Shown: positions 49,204 to 57,396 of the stretch, piece after piece
Position numbering within the stretch: the stretch's first letter is position 1
Layout of the letters: each line of letters opens with the position of its first letter
IMG/VR virus record: IMGVR_UViG_3300027782_000079
Coordinates: 1-64,000 of that record
DNA length: 64,000 nt
Direction: 5' to 3' (one strand)
Source of the DNA: a virus
The notes under the pieces: generated by a model
What the model was told of the DNA's origin: nothing
Databases searched by the model: none
Seen by the model: the letters and a program-made list of their open reading frames with translations, nothing else
Made by a program: the position numbers and the translations under genes

Positions 49204-52083
49204 ATGAAACCACAGTCAAGAGTCACAAGAAGAGAAGAGTTTGACGACAGTCTTCGAAAATACGCACAGCAATCGTCCGCATCTGCTGGATCAACCGTGC
49301 CGGAAGTTCCCAAGGTTGGTGCACCTGTCGGAGCGGCGGCAGAAGTGCAACCCAAAAAAATTACCATAGCTCCGGCGCCAATCAATCAGATACCAAAAGC
49401 TCCGAAGCCACCTCAAATGCCTATTGGCACAACAGCTTCTTCCAATGTTGATCGAGGCGCACCCAAGTCTCCAAAATCTTCGACTACTGCGCAAGATCTG
49501 CGACTTTCCATGTTGCGTTTGATGCTTATGGAAAAACTTTTCAAGTCTTTGTTCAAGGCTCGCGGGGAACAGTCGCGCAATCAAGGACTGAAACGTCATC
49601 CATCAATAGCCCAAACGTTTGACTCGCTTCCCATTGACAGACTCGTAACACGGGGGCCAAGGGTGTATAGAAGCACCGCAAAGGAGGATGGACATCACGG
49701 GGTTTTTGGTGAGAACAGGGGAGTGTATATCCAAGTTGCACCATCGAATGACCGTGGTGAAATTCACGAAGGAGTAGGTCCAAGGTATCCATATATTGAC
49801 TATTTGCAATTACGGCCGAAAGCAAAGGTTGGCCCTGAGCATGTTCAAGCATTCTTTGATGCGCTGCATCGTCAAGGATACGATGGAGATACCATGCACT
49901 TCTATGCGATGGACGACGATGACGACCGGACTGATGCGAATGGACTTAACAGGCGGGAACGACTTTTCCGTCCGATAGCAGCTCAATGGAAGAAGTTTGT
50001 TGCGGCGCAGCAGGGCAAACCGGCAGAATCGGCAGAACCGACAGCGCCGACAACACCGACAGCACCGGCAGCACCGGCAGCACCGGCCGTGAGCAAATCC
50101 TACAAGACTCCCGCATGGCAACGCGCAGAGGGACAGAATCCCAAGGGTGGTCTCAACGCCAAGGGAAGGGCCTCTGCGAAGACTGAGGGCCACAACCTGA
50201 AGCCTCCGGTCAAGTCTGGTGATAACCCACGCCGAGCGTCGTTTCTCGCGCGTATGGGCAATTCTCCGGGACCGGAGCATGACGAGCACGGCAAGCCTAC
50301 CAGACTGCTTCTGGCGCTTCAGGCATGGGGTGCATCAAGCAAGGCTGATGCGCGGAAAAAGGCAAAAGCAATAAGCAAAAGATTGCAACGCAAAAAAGTG
50401 GGAAAAGCACTAGTATTTCGCACATCGGGCTATGATGATTTGCTCAAAGGGCGTGGAGCAGAAGCAAGAAGTAATCCATCTTCGTATGGTATTGAAGCAG
50501 GACACTCCATTCATGACCCATCTATGCTGGGATTGAAAGCAACGCATGATTCGCTTGAAAAATTTAGTTCATTGCTTGAAGATCGTCCACCAAAACCTTT
50601 TTTTGGACGCTTTATAAATGCTGGTGAAAACGCACATATGGGATATTTCGGACCGCAAGGAATGATTTCATTAACAGCAAGTCCAACTGAGTATGACACT
50701 GATCCTGACTCGCCAACAAAAATGAAATCAAAGGATATGCTGACTCCCGGTGCGCCAGTTGCTCATCCCAAAATACTGTATCTCAGAATAGCTCATGACG
50801 CACCGGAACCTGTCACCGATAAACACGAGCAAGAAATATTTCATGGATTATGGGATGCCGGATATCGAGGGCGTAACATGACGTATATGACTTATCCCGA
50901 TGTGCAATCGACTGCTTCTCAATACGCCGGTCTGCGTGCCGCACGCGGACAGCCTCCAAGGCCCATCACTGCGCAACGTGATCGTTTGTTCGGTTTAAGG
51001 AAAAAGAGATGGGCAAGTTTTGTTGATGACAAAAATTCCGAACAAAACGCGAAATCAATGCGGTCGACGACAAATGCGCAACCTGACGTGTTGAGAAAAG
51101 GAAGCCAAGTTGCTCCAGTAGCTGCAAAAACATTGATGACCGGATCAGAAGAAAAAGCAGCCAATAGTTTAGTCAGGGATGCAAGTGGAAGGCCCACCAT
51201 AAAGGGCATTTCCGTTCAAGACATCAGCCATGTTGCAAGAGTGCACGGCAATGTTGGAAAACTTTTTGAAGCTGGAATCTTGGCGCCGATTCCCACTCAT
51301 CATGCTACAGCTTTGGATGGCCAAGGGAATATTGTTCAAGATCATTCTGTAGACAATCAGCAAACAATTGCGAAAGTGCATGGAACAACTGAAGTAACTC
51401 CAGATCCATTGGCACACCTCGGCGTTGTTCATGCAGGAATGGTAACTACTGGTGGCAGGCCCTTCGTGTTGGTAAGGCATGTAGAGCCCAATGGCGAAGT
51501 TCATCATCTTCCTTTTTATCAAAGCACAGGGGGAGGAGACAAAGCAGAAACCACAAATGGCGCTTGGTATTACACTCCGGGTTTTCGAAACATGTCAAAT
51601 GATCTTGGGCGTGGATGGATTGGAAAAAAGAACGGAAAAGACATGCTGGAAACAAGTGAAATACCCGTAATAAAATATTACAAAGGAATTCTTGACACTC
51701 ATTTGGGCAATGTTCTTGGAATAGGAAACTCTATTCCAAAAATGTTTGACGGAGTTAGCGAGTACACGCCGATTGAAGGAAGAGTCAAAGGCGGATCATT
51801 GCCAACCATGACTTCATCAGAAAGAATTGATCCCATGATGGAGTATCCTGACGAACAATATACAGATCCGAAAAGCCTTGGCAGAACCATGTCTGCCATC
51901 ACGCAAATGAGCTCAGTTGCTCCCAGCATCAAAGCGTTGACTAAAAAAGGCAAGGGAGGCATGAGTTGGCTTCTGCAACACATGGGAGATCAATTAAAAG
52001 GTGCTCATCCGTCGTTATTGCCATATTGGGAAGCCCAAAAAGAACATTTGGCGACATTGCGTCCACCTTCATCAGAAAAATAA
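49204..52083 (+). CDS. Large multidomain protein of unknown function (polyvalent-like)
   Basis: 959 residues; ATG at 49204 without a clear ribosome binding site. Layout: a Pro/Ala-rich disordered part to about residue 100; a domain at about 145-270 (RVYRSTAKEDG...YIQVAP...YPYIDYLQLR...ERLFRPIAAQWKKFV); an Ala/Pro/Thr linker; a compact motif at about 298-390 (YKTPAWQRAEGQNPKGGLNAKGR...RRASFLARM) that I recall as a stand-alone small phage family; a second copy of the first type at about 400-620 (ALVFRTSGYDD...ILYLRI...RPITAQRDRLFGLRKKRWASF); and a beta-rich part from about 660 to 860. The paired domains, each with a leading hydrophobic-Arg-Ser/Thr strand, might be ADP-ribosyltransferase-like. 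Such proteins near packaging genes are sometimes virion-borne effectors. Confidence 0.5.
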   Translation: MKPQSRVTRREEFDDSLRKYAQQSSASAGSTVPEVPKVGAPVGAAAEVQPKKITIAPAPINQIPKAPKPPQMPIGTTASSNVDRGAPKSPKSSTTAQDLRLSMLRLMLMEKLFKSLFKARGEQSRNQGLKRHPSIAQTFDSLPIDRLVTRGPRVYRSTAKEDGHHGVFGENRGVYIQVAPSNDRGEIHEGVGPRYPYIDYLQLRPKAKVGPEHVQAFFDALHRQGYDGDTMHFYAMDDDDDRTDANGLNRRERLFRPIAAQWKKFVAAQQGKPAESAEPTAPTTPTAPAAPAAPAVSKSYKTPAWQRAEGQNPKGGLNAKGRASAKTEGHNLKPPVKSGDNPRRASFLARMGNSPGPEHDEHGKPTRLLLALQAWGASSKADARKKAKAISKRLQRKKVGKALVFRTSGYDDLLKGRGAEARSNPSSYGIEAGHSIHDPSMLGLKATHDSLEKFSSLLEDRPPKPFFGRFINAGENAHMGYFGPQGMISLTASPTEYDTDPDSPTKMKSKDMLTPGAPVAHPKILYLRIAHDAPEPVTDKHEQEIFHGLWDAGYRGRNMTYMTYPDVQSTASQYAGLRAARGQPPRPITAQRDRLFGLRKKRWASFVDDKNSEQNAKSMRSTTNAQPDVLRKGSQVAPVAAKTLMTGSEEKAANSLVRDASGRPTIKGISVQDISHVARVHGNVGKLFEAGILAPIPTHHATALDGQGNIVQDHSVDNQQTIAKVHGTTEVTPDPLAHLGVVHAGMVTTGGRPFVLVRHVEPNGEVHHLPFYQSTGGGDKAETTNGAWYYTPGFRNMSNDLGRGWIGKKNGKDMLETSEIPVIKYYKGILDTHLGNVLGIGNSIPKMFDGVSEYTPIEGRVKGGSLPTMTSSERIDPMMEYPDEQYTDPKSLGRTMSAITQMSSVAPSIKALTKKGKGGMSWLLQHMGDQLKGAHPSLLPYWEAQKEHLATLRPPSSEK

Positions 52084-52098
52084 ACGCAGGAGTCAGTC

Positions 52099-52593
52099 AT
52101 GTCGCACAGGCCACAGCAAAACGAACGCCACTCGCTCAGACTTTCGTTGGAAGAAGAACAACAGGGAATTGATGTTCCATTCATGAAATTGGCTCTTCCC
52201 GAATTAAAATGGAAAAACTGGTATGTCAATCCAGAAAAAGATTTAACATCAGTCATTCATTATGAAAAAATTGGATTCATTGATATTGCATCAAGAGATC
52301 CGGGAGAACTTTGCTTGTACATTATTGCAGTTCCTGTGACATTTGGCATTAATCGTGACATCATAAAAGAATATAAGATAAAAATTGACGTATTGAGCAT
52401 AGACATACAAGGATCAGTAGTCAAAAAACCGGGAATAATAACAAGTGACACAAAAGAATATGATTCATTTTCTTTTACACACGACACATTTGCAGAAGCC
52501 AAACAAGAAGTGGAACGATTTGCATTGATGTGGCTTACCGATCATCGAAAAGTTGTCAAATTGATCAATAATTCGATTGTATTTAGCAACTAA
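52099..52593 (+). CDS. Hypothetical protein before the terminase genes
   Basis: 164 residues, ATG 6 bases after AGGAG, 15 bases after the large multidomain gene. The first 25 residues are polar. Then come alternating strands (VIHYEKIGFIDIASRDPGELCLYIIAVPVTFGINRDII, YKIKIDVLSIDI) and a terminal helix. No family is recognised. A Rho-independent terminator just downstream ends this transcript before the terminase genes, so it probably belongs with the upstream unit. Confidence 0.5.
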   Translation: MSHRPQQNERHSLRLSLEEEQQGIDVPFMKLALPELKWKNWYVNPEKDLTSVIHYEKIGFIDIASRDPGELCLYIIAVPVTFGINRDIIKEYKIKIDVLSIDIQGSVVKKPGIITSDTKEYDSFSFTHDTFAEAKQEVERFALMWLTDHRKVVKLINNSIVFSN

Positions 52594-52603
52594 CGTACAT
52601 AGC

Positions 52604-52632
52604 AAGCCACTGGCTACTCAGTGGCTTTTTTG
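52604..52632 (+). terminator. Rho-independent terminator before terminase genes
   Basis: AAGCCACTG (52604-52612), a 6-base loop and CAGTGGCTT (52619-52627) form a perfect 9-bp stem, followed by TTTTTT (52626-52631). It isolates the terminase/portal unit from upstream transcription and runs directly into that unit's -10 element. Confidence 0.9.
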
Positions 52633-52645
52633 TTATACTTTATTC
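52631..52645 (+). promoter_or_regulatory. Extended -10 promoter for a probably leaderless mRNA
   Basis: TGT followed by TATACT (52634-52639) makes an extended -10. No -35 of quality is present. The next ATG (52646) is 6 bases downstream, the expected transcription start, and no Shine-Dalgarno sequence lies before it. The spacing equals that at 18055-18062. Confidence 0.5.
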
Positions 52646-53731
52646 ATGAACGATAAAGACATTATTCCGCAAAATCCATTGGAAAATATTGCCGAGATTG
52701 TCAGGAAACAATTCAGGGAACAAGCCATGAATAACATGGCGTCTGATCGTCCTGCGCGAAAATCTGTGCCGACGGAAATAGAAATTCCTTCGCTTCCTCG
52801 TGATGATCGCATGCAAAGCAAGCGCAGAGTCAGAAACGAAATTGAAAAAACCATCAGCAAATACGACATGGCCGGATCTTCTGAGGGCTCTGTTGCGGCT
52901 CCTCAAGAAGATGAGATGCAGAATGAGTCGGACCTTGAAAACGAAGGAACCATTTACGCCGACATGCCTGACGGCACTCCGGGAGAATCACCCTTGTCGC
53001 CGGAAGAGGCTGCATTGCAATTGGCGCTTGCTGTCCGAAAAGGGCACGAAAAAGGCAAGCCAGATATTGATTGGCACTTGGTAAAATCATTATATATTTT
53101 TGGAGGATGGACTTATGAGAGAATTGCTAATGAGTGCAACATTGCTTTTTCTCTTGTGCGGCTTAACGGCAGAAAAGGTCGATGGCCAGAAGCTAGAGAA
53201 GCTTATCGAGCAGAACAAGCACAAAAAATCCAAGAACGATTGGCGCTTGAGGAAGATCGGTTACGAGATTGGCAGATTATTAAACGTCGCCAAGCGGGTA
53301 TCGATGGTCTTAATTGGGTCGTCAAAGCGCTTTCGAATTTACGCGACGATGCCAGTCCGGAATCCATAGCAAAACTTGCCGGTCTGGTGGACCGCATGCT
53401 GTCTTCAGTAACTGGATTGTCTCCGGTTGAAGGAGTTCCCGGAGCGGTCAATGTTTCTGTGCAAAACAATAATGTTTCCAATGCGCCTGCTTTTCCTCCC
53501 AACTCTCCGCAAGCTCGATTGGCGGCGGTGTGGGAAAAGAAAACAGGTGAAAACGAAATGGAACATACGCGCAGATTGGCGTTGACAATTCGCGATCTTT
53601 ACATGGAATGTGATCGGGCGGGATTATACGACGACATGAAGCGCGATCCTGACAATCAACGTCAACTCAAGTTGATCAATCGACTTGGCATTTCGGAAGA
53701 AGAAATGCCACTCGTTATTTTGGAGCAATAA
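52646..53731 (+). CDS. Terminase small subunit (putative)
   Basis: 361 residues from the ATG at 52646; an in-frame upstream ATG would put the start inside the previous gene and before the terminator. The central WHLVKSLYIFGGWTYERIANECNIAFSLVRLNGRKGRWPEAREAYR is a helix-turn-helix of the type that terminase small subunits use to hold pac or cos DNA. It is followed by a helical oligomerisation region and a C-terminal part with Gly/Pro loops. The N-terminal 100 residues are charged and disordered. The large subunit starts at the base after its stop. The length is more than the usual 150-250, because of the extended N-terminal arm. Confidence 0.75.
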   Translation: MNDKDIIPQNPLENIAEIVRKQFREQAMNNMASDRPARKSVPTEIEIPSLPRDDRMQSKRRVRNEIEKTISKYDMAGSSEGSVAAPQEDEMQNESDLENEGTIYADMPDGTPGESPLSPEEAALQLALAVRKGHEKGKPDIDWHLVKSLYIFGGWTYERIANECNIAFSLVRLNGRKGRWPEAREAYRAEQAQKIQERLALEEDRLRDWQIIKRRQAGIDGLNWVVKALSNLRDDASPESIAKLAGLVDRMLSSVTGLSPVEGVPGAVNVSVQNNNVSNAPAFPPNSPQARLAAVWEKKTGENEMEHTRRLALTIRDLYMECDRAGLYDDMKRDPDNQRQLKLINRLGISEEEMPLVILEQ

Positions 53732-55414
53732 ATGGTCGTTAACACGCCAGAATCGCCTATGGCGGCCATTCCTGCACCGGTCATGATGGAGGACGGACTG
53801 CGCAAATGGCGCATCTCCAAAACGATCAATGATCCATTTGAGTTTGGAAGAATATATTTTCCAAAATATTGGTTTCAGAAATCTCCTGATTTTCACAAGG
53901 AAATCATGGATCTTGCAACACACAAGAATCCAGAAGAGTGGAAAGGCAAAAGAAATCTCAATACACTTGTTTTGGCCGCTCCGAGAAATCATAGCAAGTC
54001 AACATTGATCACATTCTTGTATGTCATTTGGTCGCTTGTAACTCAACGCAAATTTTTCACGGTGATCATTTCAGATATTGCAAGAATCTCTGTTGGTCAC
54101 ACTCGCAATATCAAGGAAGAGTTTGAAAGCAACGATAAACTCTGCAATGATTGGGGAATTATTCTAGGAAGAGATTGGGATCAGCTTGCCGGTGCGTCCA
54201 GAGGAGAAAAAGAGAAATGGACAGACGAAGAATTTGTCATCGGTTTTCGGAAGTGGAACGTAAAGGAGAATTGCTGGAGCAACGAGCTTGACGACCGCGC
54301 AAAAATTCTTGCTCGCATGGCGAACAATCCGCTCCGTGGGCTTCGGTTCGGTTTTCGCCGACCCGATCTCGTCATTGCCGATGATTTGGAGAATGACGAG
54401 CTTGTTGATACGGCAGTTCAACGAGAGAAACTTGCGCAATGGTGGGATTCGGCGGTGGAACCAATGATTGAGCCTCCTCCTGTGGGGCAGATCATTCTTG
54501 TGGGAACCGTGCTGCATTACGGATCATTATTGAACCAGATGCTTAATCGTCCGGATCTTTATGTGACAAGAAGATATCAAGCAGTTGTTTCAAAAGATGA
54601 CGAATTTGGAAACAAGCTGCAACAACCTCTTTGGCCAGAAAGATTTTCCTTGGAACGTCTTGCCTCCATCAAGGCAAAAAACACCTTGGCGTTTCAAAAG
54701 GAATACATGAATGATCCGCGTGACGACAATACGCGCACATTTCGCAATTCTTGGATTCAATGGTATGACGCAAATGATCTTGGATTTCGTCCGCAAACAG
54801 AAAAATGGTATTTTCGCGGCAAACCGTTGACATTTTTTACGGGAGTCGATTGGAGTGTTGGCAAAGACGATCAATCTGACTTTTTTTCATTGGTAATGGC
54901 AGGAAAAACAGCTGATAACGATATTATTATATTTGATTGTGTCAATGAAAAAATGGATGTTGCCAATCAAGTAAACAGAGTTATACAACAAAATAGAATA
55001 TATAAGATACAAATGAATGGCATTGAGGGCAATGGATTTCAACATGTATTAATTCAACAAGTGTTACGAAGATCAATGATAAAAATACGTGAAATCAAAC
55101 ACACATCAAAGAAGAAAAAACAAGTCAGAATCGAGGGAATGGCTCCCTTGTTTGAACAATCAAAAATATATATCAGAAAATGTTTGCAGCATGAAATTGT
55201 CAACGATACATTAACCAAAGAACCAGACTATCAGCAAGGATTTGCGTTTGACGAGTCTCGATCAGTGGTCATTTATCCAGAATTTCTTGAATTGTATGAA
55301 CAATTAATGACGTATCCAAGATCACCAAACGATGACATTCTTGACGCTTTGGAAATGTGTCTGGAAACTGCGCAAATCGGACGCAGAGTGTTTGACGAGA
55401 TGTTCCTTATCTAG
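53732..55414 (+). CDS. Terminase large subunit
   Basis: 560 residues, ATG immediately after the small subunit stop. ATPase: Walker A variant APRNHSKST (residues 83-91) with a preceding adenine-binding region, the Walker B-like LVIADDLEND (213-222) and a VGTVLHYGS motif. Nuclease: an RNase H-like domain with the first acidic residue in FTGVDWSVGKDD (Asp373), a middle segment MNGIEGNGFQ and the last acidic residues in NDDILDALE (about 535). The enzyme cuts concatemeric DNA and pumps it through the portal encoded downstream. Catalytic residues look intact. The family is secure; the packaging mode (headful or cos) cannot be read from sequence. Confidence 0.95.
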   Translation: MVVNTPESPMAAIPAPVMMEDGLRKWRISKTINDPFEFGRIYFPKYWFQKSPDFHKEIMDLATHKNPEEWKGKRNLNTLVLAAPRNHSKSTLITFLYVIWSLVTQRKFFTVIISDIARISVGHTRNIKEEFESNDKLCNDWGIILGRDWDQLAGASRGEKEKWTDEEFVIGFRKWNVKENCWSNELDDRAKILARMANNPLRGLRFGFRRPDLVIADDLENDELVDTAVQREKLAQWWDSAVEPMIEPPPVGQIILVGTVLHYGSLLNQMLNRPDLYVTRRYQAVVSKDDEFGNKLQQPLWPERFSLERLASIKAKNTLAFQKEYMNDPRDDNTRTFRNSWIQWYDANDLGFRPQTEKWYFRGKPLTFFTGVDWSVGKDDQSDFFSLVMAGKTADNDIIIFDCVNEKMDVANQVNRVIQQNRIYKIQMNGIEGNGFQHVLIQQVLRRSMIKIREIKHTSKKKKQVRIEGMAPLFEQSKIYIRKCLQHEIVNDTLTKEPDYQQGFAFDESRSVVIYPEFLELYEQLMTYPRSPNDDILDALEMCLETAQIGRRVFDEMFLI

Positions 55415-55485
55415 AAAAGACAAGATAATCAATTATTTTTGAATTCGGTATCATTATTGCAATTGCGCAGAAAAAAGAGGACAGT

Positions 55486-57342
55486 ATGATCGTTGACTCG
55501 AACGGAATGCCGATCAATCCAAACCGAAAAGACCTTGATCCAAAGGAAGTATATAGTCCTGAAAACATGGAACGCATGCGCGAGAACGAACAGCGCAGAA
55601 GAGGACAATGGTTTTCCAATTATGGTCCAACGGTCACAAATATTGGATCAATTTCCGGAACGCTCAAGAAACCTCTTGACACTCCTCCCTTCATGATGTT
55701 ACGACAGGTTGCTCGGGAATCACTGATTGATCGGGCAATTCTTTCTCGTCGCTCCGAAGACATCAAGTCATTATCCAGACGAGTTGTGGTTGCAGGCAAG
55801 CAAAAAGGCTGGCGAGTTGTTCACAAGAAATTTGATGATCCAAATTTTGATTCCAGTACGCGCGAGATTCATCGTCGATGCAGGGAAATGGAAGCCTTGC
55901 TTGAATCTCCAATGAAAACATATCACAAGACATTCAGGGATTTTCTTTCTGTTTCTGTTCAGGAAGAACTCATTCTTGACAGAAAAGCAATGATTTTGCG
56001 CAAGGACAATCGTGGCAGACCGATTGATTATTACCTATTGCCCGGAGATACCATTCTTCCTGTGCTCTATGTGATCATGCCGTGGATGGCCAAACGAGGA
56101 ATCAGTAACGAGCGTGTTGCTCGAATGATTCTTTCCGAAGAGTACAGTCAGAAAGCTGGAATATCCATCGACATCACTGATGCTGCGTATGTGCAGGAGG
56201 TAGATGGTCAAGTTGTTGGTGCATGGAAAGATGACGAAATTGACGTTGAGTGGACAAATCCCTCTGGCGAATTGAATCGTTGGGGATTTGGCACAAGTGT
56301 TCTTGAGCAATCCTTGCAAGCAACAGGCATGCTGCTGAACATGATCAATTTCAACAAGGACATGTTCAAACCCGGATTTCCGAACAGAATGTTGATTGTC
56401 AGTGGAGACTATTCTGCCGAAGGCTTGAGTTCCTTTGAGCGCCAGATTCTTGGCCAAGGTGGAGCGGGGTCTCCCAGATCAAAGATGCCGGTTCTTCCCG
56501 GACCTGCAGACATGCGTGCTCAGGTTCTTGACTTGACCAATACGCCGAATGACATGCAATTTGAGCAATTTTTTCGAATGATGTCTGCAATCAAGTGCTC
56601 ATTCTTTGGCATGCATCCTTCACGGCTCAACTTGAGTGATCGTGGTCCTGAAGGGTTTATCATGGGATCAGGATCGGCAACAGGAGAAGTTTCCCAAAGT
56701 GTCAATGAAGAAGGACTGTACTCCATTCTGGAGAGCATTTCGGATTGGCTTACTCGAACACTGATTCATCCTTATTATGAAGATTTGACGCTCATTTTTG
56801 ATGGCATTTACGAGGAAAGCGAAGCTGCTGTTCTTCAAAGCCTGCAGATTGAGTCGTCATGGAGCACAAAGAATGAAATTCGCGCACGACGCAATTTGCG
56901 TCCGCTTGGCGAACTTGAAGGAGGAGATGTCATCAATGACGGCATCTGGCTGCAGTGGGTCAATCTCAAGCAACAACAGGCTCAACAGCAACAGGCCCAG
57001 CAACAATACGAACAAGGAGATTTTGGGCAAGGACAACCCGGACAACCCGGACAGCAAGGTGCTCCACAACAGGGCGGAGATGCCCAGCAAGCTGCGATGA
57101 TGCAGCAAATGGCCGCTGCACAGCAGCAGCAGGGGACTCCACAGGGCGGAGATGCTCAACAAGCTGCAATGATGCAGCAAATGGCCGCTGCACAGCAGCA
57201 GCAGGCAATGATGGAACAAGCTGCCGCACAACAGCAGCAAGCTGCTCCTCAGCAAGCCGAAGAGCCTCCAAATCCGCGACGATCAACCGGAAATGTTGTT
57301 CGTCAGCAAGTTGACGAAGCACTACGATCAGCAGGACAATAG
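55486..57342 (+). CDS. Portal protein
   Basis: 618 residues, ATG 5 bases after AAGAGG. It follows the terminase gene at 71 bases and has the portal pattern: DTPPFMMLRQVARESLIDRAIL (crown and wing entry), a SVSVQEELILDRKAMILRKDNRG strand set (clip), GPADMRAQVLDLTNTPNDMQFEQFFRMMSAIKCSFFGMHPSRLNLSD (long helix and loop), then the GSGSATGEVSQ loop. The 12-subunit ring would form the tail vertex of the head. The C-terminal 110 residues are Gln/Ala-rich with two 20-residue repeats, unusual for portals, and probably hang free. Good match by context and pattern. Confidence 0.85.
   Translation: MIVDSNGMPINPNRKDLDPKEVYSPENMERMRENEQRRRGQWFSNYGPTVTNIGSISGTLKKPLDTPPFMMLRQVARESLIDRAILSRRSEDIKSLSRRVVVAGKQKGWRVVHKKFDDPNFDSSTREIHRRCREMEALLESPMKTYHKTFRDFLSVSVQEELILDRKAMILRKDNRGRPIDYYLLPGDTILPVLYVIMPWMAKRGISNERVARMILSEEYSQKAGISIDITDAAYVQEVDGQVVGAWKDDEIDVEWTNPSGELNRWGFGTSVLEQSLQATGMLLNMINFNKDMFKPGFPNRMLIVSGDYSAEGLSSFERQILGQGGAGSPRSKMPVLPGPADMRAQVLDLTNTPNDMQFEQFFRMMSAIKCSFFGMHPSRLNLSDRGPEGFIMGSGSATGEVSQSVNEEGLYSILESISDWLTRTLIHPYYEDLTLIFDGIYEESEAAVLQSLQIESSWSTKNEIRARRNLRPLGELEGGDVINDGIWLQWVNLKQQQAQQQQAQQQYEQGDFGQGQPGQPGQQGAPQQGGDAQQAAMMQQMAAAQQQQGTPQGGDAQQAAMMQQMAAAQQQQAMMEQAAAQQQQAAPQQAEEPPNPRRSTGNVVRQQVDEALRSAGQ
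57073..57204 (+). repeat. Two 60-bp repeats (72-bp period) in the portal tail
   Basis: Copies at 57073-57132 and 57145-57204 differ at a few third positions and encode GGDAQQAAMMQQMAAAQQQQ. The strong DNA similarity suggests a recent in-frame duplication. Confidence 0.85.
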
Positions 57343-57346
57343 CCTG

Positions 57347-57390
57347 ACGTAAAAACCCCCTCTTGCGTGTACAAGAGGGGGTTTTTACGT
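57347..57390. terminator. Perfect 19-bp bidirectional terminator
   Basis: Arms 57347-57365 and 57372-57390 are fully complementary with a 6-base loop, GC-rich in the middle and with A and T runs at the edges, so T-runs occur on both strands. It lies exactly between convergent genes (portal, + ; DNA polymerase, -) and should end transcription from both sides. Confidence 0.95.
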
Positions 57391-57396
57391 ATATGG

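Noticed and set aside
49192-49204. TAATAT 6 bases before the ATG at 49204 as a third leaderless promoter
   Set aside because: The hexamer is a poor -10 (TAATAT), partly formed by the upstream stop codon, and has no TGN or -35. Too weak to claim.
49810-50289. Cys/Arg-rich minus-strand frame inside the multidomain gene
   Set aside because: The Cys/Arg repeats are the reverse of the sense-strand Ala/Pro/Thr linker codons. There is no start signal.
56857-57322. Leu/Ser- and Val/Gln-rich minus-strand frames opposite the portal tail
   Set aside because: They are the reverse of the CAG/CAA-rich repeats of the portal gene and lie upstream of the bidirectional terminator.
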